A stretch of 64,000 bases of DNA, taken from positions 35,509-99,508 of the forward strand of contig NZ_JACHHB010000014.1 in NCBI RefSeq assembly GCF_014202575.1, given 5' to 3'. Positions 25,876 through 34,043 of the stretch are shown in pieces. This DNA is from Texcoconibacillus texcoconensis (GTDB taxonomy: Bacteria > Bacillota > Bacilli > Bacillales > Salisediminibacteriaceae). Both the position numbers and the translations under genes were made by a program. Below the pieces are notes generated by a model. The model did not search any database. It was not told the DNA's origin and saw nothing but the letters and a program-made list of their open reading frames with translations. Every line of letters begins with the position of its first letter. The stretch's first letter is position 1.

Positions 25876-27885
25876 TTATTCAGTTTTTTCACTCGTCATA
25901 CGAGAAAATAAGGCACTCAATTCACTTCTACTCACTGAGCGTTCGGGACGATACGTGTCATCTTCGTACCCTTCCGCATAACCGTAAGCTGTGAGCATAG
26001 CGACTGCACCGGCGTAAAATTCATCGCCGTCGACATCTGTAAAGGAGTGTTGTTCAGCTGAGGTTACCTCTTCTAGTTCGAAAAACCTCATTAATAGTAC
26101 AGCGAATTCACCACGACGAATCTCTTCATCAGGTCGAAACGTTTCATCTTCGTAGCCTGTAATGACTTCTTCATCGAAAGCCGCTTCAATCCAGCCTGAT
26201 GCGTAATGCGTGTCTGCGACATCGTCAAAAGATGTCGCACGTGGGTCAATGTCTCCGTGCTTGTCGCGCATAAGGGTGACGGCTGCTTCCGCTCTCGTCA
26301 TCGATTCATGTGGACGAAACGTTTCATCTTCATAACCTGTAATCGTGCCCGCATCAACGAGTGGTGCGAGTTCAGAGACATACCAATCATCGAGGTCGAC
26401 GTCGATAAATTGTTTTGCGATATGTTCTCCGTTGGCATAGTCATAGACGATCGCTTCTTCTTCTGCTAATACCTTTTCTGAGACAACGTCTTTATCAGAA
26501 TAGGCAGCGACTTCGTATTGGTAGGTACCAGATTCGACGCGTTCGCTATAGGATGGGTCTTTAATATTAGCGACCTCCTCTCCATCACGATAGATGTAAT
26601 AACCAGCAACCTCGTTATCGTTCGGGTCGTCCCACTCGATTGTCACCTCATATTTGTTGGTTTTTCCATCCTCAGTTTCCCCATCAGATTTGTTTTCTTC
26701 TCCAGAAGGGTTGGTGTCGACCGTCACTGTGACATTTTCTACTTTCACTAGTGGTTGGGCGCCGAGTTCGATTGTTTCAGGGAATTCGATCACCCCATAA
26801 CCGAGTTCATCATCGCGCGTATCTCCGTCTGGGTGCACGGCGTAGTCATGTAGTAAGGCGCGAATCTCGTCGCGTTCTTTTAACGGGTGCGCTTCTTGTA
26901 AAATCGCAAGCATGCCTGTGACGTGGGGTGCTGCGAGTGAGGTCCCGCTCGTCGTTTTGTAACCGGTGCCTTTGTCGATGCTATGAATGTGCTCTCCGGG
27001 AGCGGCGACTTCAATTTCTGGGCCGTGGGCCGAAAACGGTGAGCGTTCGCTCGTTTGTCCGATACTCGCCACTGCGATCACATCTTCATAAGCGGCTGGG
27101 TACTCAACCGTGTCGCCGAGCGCTGTCTCGTGGCCGTCATTTCCGCCTGCTGCGACGAGGAGTGATCCTTCTTCAGCTGCTGCTTCGATGGCAGCTTGAA
27201 AACTATTTGAGGTCATATTGCCTCCAACACTTAAATTGATGACGTCGACTTCTTGCTCAACAGCCCATTCGATGCCTTCAATAATGTGCGAGTAAAATCC
27301 ATCTCCGTCATCATCCAATGCTTTGATTGCGTAGATGCTCGCTTCCGGGGCGATGCCGCGCATCCCTTCTCCCCTGTTTCCTGCAATGACCCCCGCGACA
27401 TGGGAGCCGTGACCGTGGTCATCATTATAATCTTCGGTATAGTCGACTACGGAGATGCCCTTTTCGATATCGATATCAGGGTGTTCGGTGCTGATGCCTG
27501 TATCAATGACCGCGACGTCGATCCCCTCTCCTCGTAGATCGTGTTCCCAAGCGTGGTGGGCTTGGATGCGCTCAACACCCCAATCCGACCAATTTTCCGA
27601 TACTTTTAGCGACTCATCACGCTCTACAGTCGTCACATCGTCTATTTGCGCGACTTGATCGGCTGCGGATGCTGTCATCGAAACGACGAGTGTATTAATG
27701 GAAGATAATTCGCTGTGAACAACCGCATCCAGCTCATGAAATATCGTTTCGTCTGGCTCTTCATGAAACATGACGAGAAAACGATCCGTCTCTGTATCGT
27801 CTGCGCTTACGAACAAAGTTGGTATTATTAGTGCAATAAAAATAAAAGCGATCAATATGTAGGAACGATCAGGTGGTTTCTGCAA
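25876..27885 (-). CDS. Subtilisin-like (S8) serine protease anchored by three SLH repeats
   Basis: 669 residues from TTG 27885, fixed by GGAGG 7 nt upstream. A signal peptide (about 8-27) and an I9-like propeptide (about 33-95) precede the catalytic domain: Asp128 in VAVIDTGIS, His159 in HGHGSHVAG, Asn249 in AAGGNDG and Ser316 in SGTSLAAPH, so all catalytic residues are present. A fibronectin-III-like domain (about 385-480; VTIEWDDPNDNEVAGYYIYR) and three SLH repeats (about 490-669, with TGYEDETFRPHESMTRAEA) follow. The propeptide should be cut autocatalytically after export. It would process or shed surface proteins while bound to the wall. Acidic throughout. Confidence 0.92.
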   Translation of the reverse strand: MQKPPDRSYILIAFIFIALIIPTLFVSADDTETDRFLVMFHEEPDETIFHELDAVVHSELSSINTLVVSMTASAADQVAQIDDVTTVERDESLKVSENWSDWGVERIQAHHAWEHDLRGEGIDVAVIDTGISTEHPDIDIEKGISVVDYTEDYNDDHGHGSHVAGVIAGNRGEGMRGIAPEASIYAIKALDDDGDGFYSHIIEGIEWAVEQEVDVINLSVGGNMTSNSFQAAIEAAAEEGSLLVAAGGNDGHETALGDTVEYPAAYEDVIAVASIGQTSERSPFSAHGPEIEVAAPGEHIHSIDKGTGYKTTSGTSLAAPHVTGMLAILQEAHPLKERDEIRALLHDYAVHPDGDTRDDELGYGVIEFPETIELGAQPLVKVENVTVTVDTNPSGEENKSDGETEDGKTNKYEVTIEWDDPNDNEVAGYYIYRDGEEVANIKDPSYSERVESGTYQYEVAAYSDKDVVSEKVLAEEEAIVYDYANGEHIAKQFIDVDLDDWYVSELAPLVDAGTITGYEDETFRPHESMTRAEAAVTLMRDKHGDIDPRATSFDDVADTHYASGWIEAAFDEEVITGYEDETFRPDEEIRRGEFAVLLMRFFELEEVTSAEQHSFTDVDGDEFYAGAVAMLTAYGYAEGYEDDTYRPERSVSRSELSALFSRMTSEKTE

Positions 27886-27910
27886 ATTTTTCCCTCCTTA
27901 AGGTTGCATA

Positions 27911-27940
27911 AAAGCTCCTCCACATTGGAGGAGCTTTTTT
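27911..27940. terminator. Hairpin with T-run upstream of the protease gene
   Basis: AAAGCTCCTCCACATTGGAGGAGCTTTTTT. The best T-run is on the + strand, where no gene ends; on the minus strand it lies 14 bp before the GGAGG of the protease and could act as a terminator of read-through from the amidase gene. Confidence 0.6.
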
Positions 27941-28101
27941 AAGGCTACAAGTTCTATTTAAGCTACGATTTAAATATTACAGCGATTCATTTAAAAAGGC
28001 AATCGCTAACTCCATTCCATTGTAAACCATAGTTTTTGAAAAAATCTTCCTTTAATATCGTTGCTTTTAATATAGAAATCAAGAAGATTTTAGTAAGACC
28101 A

Positions 28102-28216
28102 GCAGTTGAAATACACGAAGACTCCTGCGGGAAGTGAGACCCCGCAGAACAAAACAGTAGTGAAGTTCAAGGAGGCTCACTGGTCGCCCGCGGAAAGCGA
28201 AGTGTATTTCAACTGC
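28102..28216. mobile_element. MITE-like palindromic element, 115 bp
   Basis: The ends are perfect 15-bp inverted repeats (GCAGTTGAAATACAC), and the pairing continues with mismatches to CTGCGGG / CCCGCGG, so the whole element folds into a long hairpin. The inner CCTGCGGGAAGTGAGACCCC and CCCGCGGAAAGCGAAG phrases match a repeat I recall from many Bacillaceae genomes. It carries no gene. Confidence 0.7.
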
Positions 28217-28254
28217 GGTTCAGGTAGCAACAATTTATACGTAATAACCCTTCA

Positions 28255-29709
28255 TTAATTGTGGTAATTGATGAACCCATCGAGCATCGCTTGGGCTGAA
28301 TTTTCACGGAAGTCGCGGGTCTTCATGAGTTCAGCGTCACTAGGGCTTGTCATGAATCCGAGCTCAACGAGGATACTTGGCATCGTCGTTTCACGAATGA
28401 CTTTGAAGTTCCCTTCTTTAACTCCGCGGTCATTTGTACCGAGTTTAGCTAGTAACTCTGTTTGCACATCGGTTGCTAATTGTTTACTGCCACTACTTGC
28501 ATATGTTGCATTCCAGTATGTCTCCGTGCCGTTAGCATCTGGGTTTCCAGCTGCATTGGCGTGCACACTGACAAACGAATCCGCATTGTTATGATTCGTG
28601 AGCTCTACGCGGTCATCGAGGCTCGGGTACGTGTCACTTGTACGGGTCATGATCACATCGGCCCCTGCGTACGCCAGTTGTGCTTCGAGTCTGAGACTCA
28701 CATCAAGAGCAATCTCTTTTTCTTCAAGTCCGTTAGCGATTGCGCCAGGGTCTCTTCCCCCATGACCTGCATCAACGACGATCGAAGTACCGTCGAGTTC
28801 GTCACCTGATAGGGCTGGGTCGTGGACGGTTACGTATTGTTTTGATATGTAGCCTTCGATGTCATCGATACGAATCTGTGCCCAACCGTCTTCAGTGTCG
28901 TGGATATCAACGCGATCATGGGTATTGATTTGCCCCACTGGCGTATGATTTGTCGACGGGTCTGGGCGGACGTTTAAGACGCTAGCACGGACGACGGTTC
29001 CTTCTGCGATCACGTCTTCGTTAACTTCTTCATTCTTCTCTTCTTCCTCTTTACTTTCCTCTTCTTCATTTTCATCATCGTTACTTCCTGAATCAGAGAT
29101 ATATTCCGCACGGTACTCTGGATACAACGTACGCGCAACGAATAATGAAAATTCTTCGCGCGTAATCGAGCGCTCAGGACGGTACGTCCCGTCTGGATAA
29201 CCGATTGTAATACCACTTCCAGCGATAACATCTACCGCATCGGAAAAATAGTCGTCTTCATGAACATCATTAAATGAAAGTTCTTGCGTTTGTTCATAAT
29301 CAAAGGCATCGTTTAAAATCTCCGCCATATCTCCACGCGTCAGTGAGTCATTGGGGGCAAAGCTTCCATTTGTGTGCCCTTGGATAATATCCATCTCAGC
29401 AATCGATGCGATGTAACCGGATGCATAATGACTTTCACTTACGTCTGGAAATGACGTATCTCGCTCTTCTCCATCAACGTCGTGTGCTCGTCCGATCATG
29501 ACAGCTGCTTCCGCGCGGGTCACTTCATCACGGGGATAAAAGTAACCATCTGGATAGCCAGAGACGATCTCATCTTCTACAAGTGTATCTACTTCATCTA
29601 TATCTATATCTGGAAACGTCGAATCTGCATGAACGGTTTCTGTATTGATGTTAAAAACGAGACTCAAAGCTAAGGGGACTGACAACGAAACGCTTGCAAA
29701 TTTCTTCAT
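28255..29709 (-). CDS. N-acetylmuramoyl-L-alanine amidase with three SLH repeats and an SH3 domain
   Basis: 484 residues; ATG 29709 with GGAGG upstream. Signal peptide 1-29. Three SLH repeats at about 31-205 (VSGYPDGYFYPRDEVTRAEA), an acidic Glu/Lys linker, a bacterial SH3 domain at about 240-300 (VRASVLNVRPDPSTNHTPVG) and an Amidase_3 domain at about 308-484. The zinc ligands are seen in VVDAGHGGRDPG, EEKEIAL and VSVHANA, and the catalytic Glu in LVELGFMTSPSD, so the enzyme looks active. It would cut the bond between muramic acid and the stem peptide. Part of the run of SLH-anchored wall enzymes. The MITE-like element sits just after the stop. Confidence 0.92.
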   Translation of the reverse strand: MKKFASVSLSVPLALSLVFNINTETVHADSTFPDIDIDEVDTLVEDEIVSGYPDGYFYPRDEVTRAEAAVMIGRAHDVDGEERDTSFPDVSESHYASGYIASIAEMDIIQGHTNGSFAPNDSLTRGDMAEILNDAFDYEQTQELSFNDVHEDDYFSDAVDVIAGSGITIGYPDGTYRPERSITREEFSLFVARTLYPEYRAEYISDSGSNDDENEEEESKEEEEKNEEVNEDVIAEGTVVRASVLNVRPDPSTNHTPVGQINTHDRVDIHDTEDGWAQIRIDDIEGYISKQYVTVHDPALSGDELDGTSIVVDAGHGGRDPGAIANGLEEKEIALDVSLRLEAQLAYAGADVIMTRTSDTYPSLDDRVELTNHNNADSFVSVHANAAGNPDANGTETYWNATYASSGSKQLATDVQTELLAKLGTNDRGVKEGNFKVIRETTMPSILVELGFMTSPSDAELMKTRDFRENSAQAMLDGFINYHN

Positions 29710-29956
29710 AGTTCGCCTCCGAATGCTAAAATTTTTCTCTACCTTTCATAGTTTACCATATAATGAATAAAATCCTATGATACGTTTCGATCATTTTTTA
29801 TATTTTCCTATTTAATTAGGGAATAACGGGTCTTCAGCTCAATCTATGTATGATTTTGTCGTAATATTTTAGCGGATTTTACTGGTGGTTTCCTTGACTT
29901 GATAGATTCGTACAGATATTGTAAGTAGCGGTACATTCACGTATGAGGGGGATTGG

Positions 29957-31303
29957 ATGGTTTTAAAGTGGAGCGATCAAGGTTATCAAAAAGACGTTTA
30001 TGATTTGGTCAAGGATTTTTGTTCCTCGGAAGATGCCCATGCGTTAAGTGAAGGGACAAAACGACCTGATGTTTACATATATGGAAAATGGTTGTTACAA
30101 ACTTCATCTCAGATTGATGAGTACACATGGCGGCTTGGGCAGTTTGCGCTCATGCTCGGGATGTGGCGGGATATGATTAGTTCACGTGATGATGATGAGG
30201 CAAAGCGGCTTTATGATGAGGTGGCATCTATGAAAGATGACATTGATGATGAGCGGTTATTGTTGATTGCTGATTTGATTGAGGCGCGTTATTTATTGAT
30301 GCTTAAAGAGACGGATCGGGCAATGGCGATTTTAAGCGACCGCGAGGTCGATGTGTTTGGGGAAGCTGCTACGCAACAGGGGGAGGTATACCCTACGGTC
30401 TACAGGTTGCACGAGGCAACGGGCGTGGGAGCGGACGAATTTCGGTCGAATGTGGATGTGGAAGCGGTTTATTATTTTTATAAGTATAGGGCTCTTGGCT
30501 ACCAGTTATCGAATAACTTCACGCTTAGTTATGACGGATTCCTACGTGCGCAAGACGTTAGCCATCTTTTCTTATCCTCGGGGGTTGAGAAGGGGGATTT
30601 GAATTATTCTGTTGGTGTGACGGGGATGCGGAATCATGATTTGGTGCGGTGTGTGGAGTGTGGTGAGGTGGCTGTTGAGTTGTTTCGGCGTGCGCAGGTT
30701 TGGAGGCGTGTTGCGGATTCGTATGTTTTGCTTGGGTTGGTGTATAAGCGGTTGAATCGGTTTTTGGATGCGCATCGGGCGTTTGATTGGGCGCGTTCGT
30801 CTGGTGAGTGGCTTTGTGATCGTGATTTGTTGGGTCGTGTTTTTAATAATTTGGGTGAGTTGTATGAGAAGATGTTCAATGATGATGAGGCGGTTCGTTA
30901 TTATATGAAGGCGTTTCATTTTAAGCGGAAGCAGGATCGGTTGGTGTCGGTATATTCGATTTTGTCGTTGTTGCGGCGGCAGGAGGAGTTTGCGAAGATG
31001 CGGCCGTGGGTTGATGTTGGTTTGCAGTTGTATGCGGAGTTGGGTGAGCATGATGTGTTGTATCCTTATTATTTGCACATCAAGTCATATGATTACCTGA
31101 TTGCGGGGGATGAAGAGGTGTTTGTTGATTTTGTGGCGGATGTGGTGATTCCGTATTTTGAGGAGAAGTTGGATTATTATAATGTGGGTGTTTATGCGCG
31201 TGTGATTGGGCTTCGTTTTATGGAGATGGGTGATGCGGAGCGTGGTGCGCGTTATTTGATTTTGTCTCAGGAGTCTTTGGATAAGGTGAGTCATTTTCGT
31301 TAG
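29957..31303 (+). CDS. TPR-repeat protein, possible peptide-sensing regulator
   Basis: 448 residues; ATG after GAGGGGG. The whole protein is helical; clear TPR units lie at about 240-400 (DSYVLLGLVYKRLNRFLDAH, VFNNLGELYEKMFNDDEAVR). There is no N-terminal helix-turn-helix, so it is not PlcR/Rgg-like; its size and helical N-terminal part recall Rap phosphatases, but I see no diagnostic motif and no phr gene after it. Base use changes sharply near 30590: before it codons are mixed, after it the wobble position is almost always G or T. It lies between two SLH hydrolase genes and points toward a convergent terminator. Confidence 0.6.
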   Translation: MVLKWSDQGYQKDVYDLVKDFCSSEDAHALSEGTKRPDVYIYGKWLLQTSSQIDEYTWRLGQFALMLGMWRDMISSRDDDEAKRLYDEVASMKDDIDDERLLLIADLIEARYLLMLKETDRAMAILSDREVDVFGEAATQQGEVYPTVYRLHEATGVGADEFRSNVDVEAVYYFYKYRALGYQLSNNFTLSYDGFLRAQDVSHLFLSSGVEKGDLNYSVGVTGMRNHDLVRCVECGEVAVELFRRAQVWRRVADSYVLLGLVYKRLNRFLDAHRAFDWARSSGEWLCDRDLLGRVFNNLGELYEKMFNDDEAVRYYMKAFHFKRKQDRLVSVYSILSLLRRQEEFAKMRPWVDVGLQLYAELGEHDVLYPYYLHIKSYDYLIAGDEEVFVDFVADVVIPYFEEKLDYYNVGVYARVIGLRFMEMGDAERGARYLILSQESLDKVSHFR

Positions 31304-31389
31304 TTTTGAGGCTGCAGATTGGTGCGGTCTTTTTTTTTGTGTTTTTTGAATGGTTTTTGAAGGCGAGTCTCGAAGAGGGTGATGCGTTA

Positions 31390-31417
31390 AAGACCCGGCT
31401 TTGTGGCCGGGTCTTTT
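31390..31417. terminator. Terminator between convergent genes
   Basis: AAGACCCGGCTTTGTGGCCGGGTCTTTTTT. A 10-bp stem with a T-run on the + strand, 87 bp after the TPR gene and a few bases before the stop of the minus-strand NlpC/P60-SLH gene. Confidence 0.85.
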
Positions 31418-31423
31418 TTGGGT

Positions 31424-32443
31424 TTATTCGATTTTGGAGGCGCGGTCGAGCATGGTTGCGAACTGGGCGCGTGTCGTGTCGTCTGCTGGGCCGAATGTTC
31501 CGTTCTGGTAGCCGAGGATGATTTCATTTTGTGAGACCGTGTTGATTTCGTCGATGGACCATTGGTCTTCGTCGAGGTCTGAGAATGATTCGCTCATGTC
31601 GATGGTTTCGTCGATTTCTAGTTCGGGCATCGCGCGGTATAGGATCGCGGCGATTTCTTCGCGGTTGATGTCTTCTTCGGGTCTGAAGGTTTCGTCTTTA
31701 TACCCTTGCATGATGCCGGATTCTGTAACAGCTGCAATGGCTGATGCGCCTGAACGATCGGTGTCGACGTCACTGTAAGGCTGGTGTGGTGATCCTTCAA
31801 GATCGAAGTACCGGTCGATCATCATGGCTGCTTGTTCTCTTGTAATAGCGTCTCTTGGGGCGAATGTGCCGTCTGTTTTGCCTAGGATGATTTCTTGGTT
31901 GCTTAAGTTTTCGATTGCGTTTTGTGCCCAGTGGTCATTTGGGACGTCGATGTAAATGTATGATTCGCGGATTGCGATTTCTTTTTGTGTTGGTTCGTTG
32001 ATGACGCGGCGTGTTGAGTGGTATTTTGGTCCCCAGTATGGGTTGTCGAGTGATGCGATGGACACGCCTGTGCTTGATTTTGCGCTGATGAATTGGTTGC
32101 CGCCGATGTACATGCCGGTGTGTGAGATGCCGGGTCTGTATGTGCCTGCGAATACGATGATGTCGCCTTTTTGTAGGTCGGCGCGGCTAACGTGTTCGCC
32201 GACGTTGGCTTGTTCGATTGTTGTGCGTGGCAGGTCGATGCCGATGCTGCTGTATATGTGTTGGAGGTAGCTTGAGCAGTCAAAGGCGGATGTTGTGTTT
32301 GTTGATGCGCCCATTTGGTATGGGGTGCCTATGTAGTTTTGGCTGTAGTTGACGATGTCGGTTTGGTCTACGGCGGCTGCGTGTGTTGTTAGTTGTGGGG
32401 CGAGGATGGCTGCGCCGACGATGCTGAGTACCCACTTTTTCAT
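31424..32443 (-). CDS. NlpC/P60 endopeptidase anchored by three SLH repeats
   Basis: 339 residues. Signal peptide 1-24 (ends HAAA), NlpC/P60 domain about 27-150 and three SLH repeats about 165-339 (MQGYKDETFRPEEDINREEI, ILGYQNGTFGPADDTTRAQF). Cys56 (AFDCSSYLQHIY) and His108 (GISHTGMYIG) of the catalytic set are present, but the third polar residue, usually His in F-I-H, is Ser120 (QFISAKSS), so activity may be altered. Same order of domains as the gene at 24.7 kb, and likewise preceded by a WalR-like box. Its codons show the A/C wobble bias of minus-strand genes in this stretch. Confidence 0.9.
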   Translation of the reverse strand: MKKWVLSIVGAAILAPQLTTHAAAVDQTDIVNYSQNYIGTPYQMGASTNTTSAFDCSSYLQHIYSSIGIDLPRTTIEQANVGEHVSRADLQKGDIIVFAGTYRPGISHTGMYIGGNQFISAKSSTGVSIASLDNPYWGPKYHSTRRVINEPTQKEIAIRESYIYIDVPNDHWAQNAIENLSNQEIILGKTDGTFAPRDAITREQAAMMIDRYFDLEGSPHQPYSDVDTDRSGASAIAAVTESGIMQGYKDETFRPEEDINREEIAAILYRAMPELEIDETIDMSESFSDLDEDQWSIDEINTVSQNEIILGYQNGTFGPADDTTRAQFATMLDRASKIE

Positions 32444-32678
32444 GGTGTGTCACCTCTTTGTTGGTTTTCGTGAGTAGGGTCTGACTGGGTTGGGTGTTGG
32501 GATTGATGGATTGTTTGGTTGTGATCGCTTGGTAGAATGGTAGATTTTGGTTGATAGATTGTGATTAGGTTGTGATTTATGTGATGTTCGGTATTGTTGA
32601 TCTTTTAGTCATAGCGTGTTCCCTATCTTCACTATGGATATCCTATCATAATATGAGGGATTGTCCGATTACGTTTAA

Positions 32679-32695
32679 GTTACAAGTATGTAACA
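32679..32695 (-). promoter_or_regulatory. WalR-type box before the second NlpC/P60-SLH gene
   Basis: On the minus strand TGTTAC-ATACT-TGTAAC, an exact match to TGTWAH-N5-TGTWAH. It is 236 bp upstream of the ATG at 32443; a TATTATG -10 candidate lies about 25 bp after it. The box closely resembles the one at 24578. Confidence 0.6.
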
Positions 32696-32770
32696 GGGTG
32701 ACATGATTGTCACAACCTCGTTACGGGCAGGAAGGTGAGGTTTGTCGGGGTGCGGCTTGGTGTGGGTACT

Positions 32771-32952
32771 TCGGACATGTGTTCCGTTATTTTGTGAAAA
32801 ATGGGGATTTTTTAAGGGGAAGCGGACATGAGTTCCGCTATTCGGTAATTTGAGGGTCTTTTTAGGGGGAATTTTAGCAAATAGCGGAATGTATGTCCGC
32901 ATCATGCTCAAAAAAAGGCTTTTTTATACATATAACGGAACGTCTGTCCGTT
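32771..32952. repeat. Four-motif repeat module (forward, forward, reverse, reverse), copy 1
   Basis: Motif GCGGACATGAGTTCCGCTATT or close variants at 32771 and 32822, and its reverse complement at 32881 and 32932, with steps of about 50, 59 and 51 bp. Each motif has CGGA and TCCG arms and the block as a whole is inverted about its centre. The spacers are A/T-rich and share no identity with copy 2 at 58.9 kb. Confidence 0.85.
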
Positions 32953-33028
32953 CGGTTTAGTATTTGAATAATGAATGATGAGTTATGCGAAAATAGTGGA
33001 TAGGTAAACTGATGTAAGGATGATTTGT

Positions 33029-33286
33029 ATGGGCATGGGCATGGGTATGGTGATCGTTGAAATTTGTGAGAATAATGCGATGGCCGCGGTGGAGCTCGAG
33101 GAGCGGTTGGAAGAGCGGTTTCCTGAAGTTGCGGTGATGCAGTATGAGTGTTTGAATTTGTGTGGACTGTGCAGGATGCGACCGTATGCGCTTGTGAATG
33201 GTGAGCGTGTGTTCGGTAAGACGGTTGAGGATAGTTTTGAGGCGATTGCGTCGAAAATTGAGGATGAATTGAAGCAATTTGAATGA
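33029..33286 (+). CDS. DUF1450 (YuzB-like) small cytosolic protein
   Basis: About 85 residues. Several in-frame ATGs occur (33020, 33029, 33035, 33041, 33047), giving a MGMGMGM start; I favour 33029 because TAAGG lies 9 nt upstream. The core VIVEICENN, YECLNLCGLCRMRPYALVNG and FGKTVEDSFEAI is the DUF1450 pattern with its two close Cys residues. The function of this family is unknown. It stands alone, followed by array 3. Confidence 0.8.
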   Translation: MGMGMGMVIVEICENNAMAAVELEERLEERFPEVAVMQYECLNLCGLCRMRPYALVNGERVFGKTVEDSFEAIASKIEDELKQFE

Positions 33287-33349
33287 AGGACGTCGCGGAT
33301 GCGGCGTTTTTTTTGTTTGAGTGGAGTGAGTGGATGGGGGTGGGCGGTT

Positions 33350-33974
33350 TTTCGGTGAGGTGGAGTGATTTTTTTGTTCAGCTGAGACGGTTTCCTTCAG
33401 GTGAACCGTTTTTTCGTTCAGGTGAGACGGTTTTTCCTTCAGGTGAGTCGATTTTTCCTTCAGGTGAACTGGTTTTTCCGTCAGGTAACCACTTTTTTCG
33501 TTCAGGTGAACCAATTTTTCGTTCAGGTGAACTACTTTTTCCTTCAGGTGAACTGATTTTTCCTTCAGGTGAACCGGTTTTTCCGTCAGGTGAGTCATTT
33601 TTTCCTTCAGGTGAGACGGTTTTTCCGTCAGGTGAATCATTTTTTCCTTCAGGTGAGACGGTTTTTCCGTCAGGTAGACTGTTTTTTCGTTCAGGTGAAC
33701 TGTTTTTTCCTTCAGGTGAACCGGTTTTTCCTTCAGGTAGAGCGATTTTTCCTTCAGGTGAACGTTTTTCCGTCAGGTGAGACGGTTTTTCCGTCAGGTA
33801 GACTGTTTTTTCGTTCAGGTGAACTGTTTTTTCCTTCAGGTGAACCGGTTTTTCCGTCAGGTGAATCGTTTTTTCCTTCAGGTGAATCATTTTTTCCTTC
33901 AGGTAGACTGTTTTTTCGTTCAGGTGAACTGTTTTTTCCTTCAGGTGGAGCGATTTTTCCTTCAGGTGAACTGG
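33350..33974 (+). repeat. 21-bp tandem repeat array 3
   Basis: About 30 units between two convergent genes. Four core variants are mixed: CCTTCAGGT, CGTTCAGGT, CCGTCAGGT and rarely others. Variable parts are mainly GAACTG, GAGACGG, GAATCAT and AGACTGT. A block of several units is repeated within the array (33658-33740 resembles 33775-33850 and 33898-33960), so it grew partly by multi-unit duplication. Confidence 0.95.
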
Positions 33975-33995
33975 TTCTCCGTCTTTCACTTACAT

Positions 33996-34021
33996 AATAA
34001 AACCCCCGCGGTGGCGGGGAT
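33996..34021 (-). terminator. Terminator of the NERD gene
   Basis: CCCCGC-CACC-GCGGGG hairpin followed on the minus strand by TTTTATT, 23 bp after the stop at 34044. Confidence 0.8.
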
Positions 34022-34043
34022 TCTGCATTGGTCTCTTCCTATT

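Noticed and set aside
33350..33974. Plus-strand frames encoding FPSGE or FFLQV repeats
   Set aside because: Same cause as above: read-out of the repeat in other frames, with no start signal.
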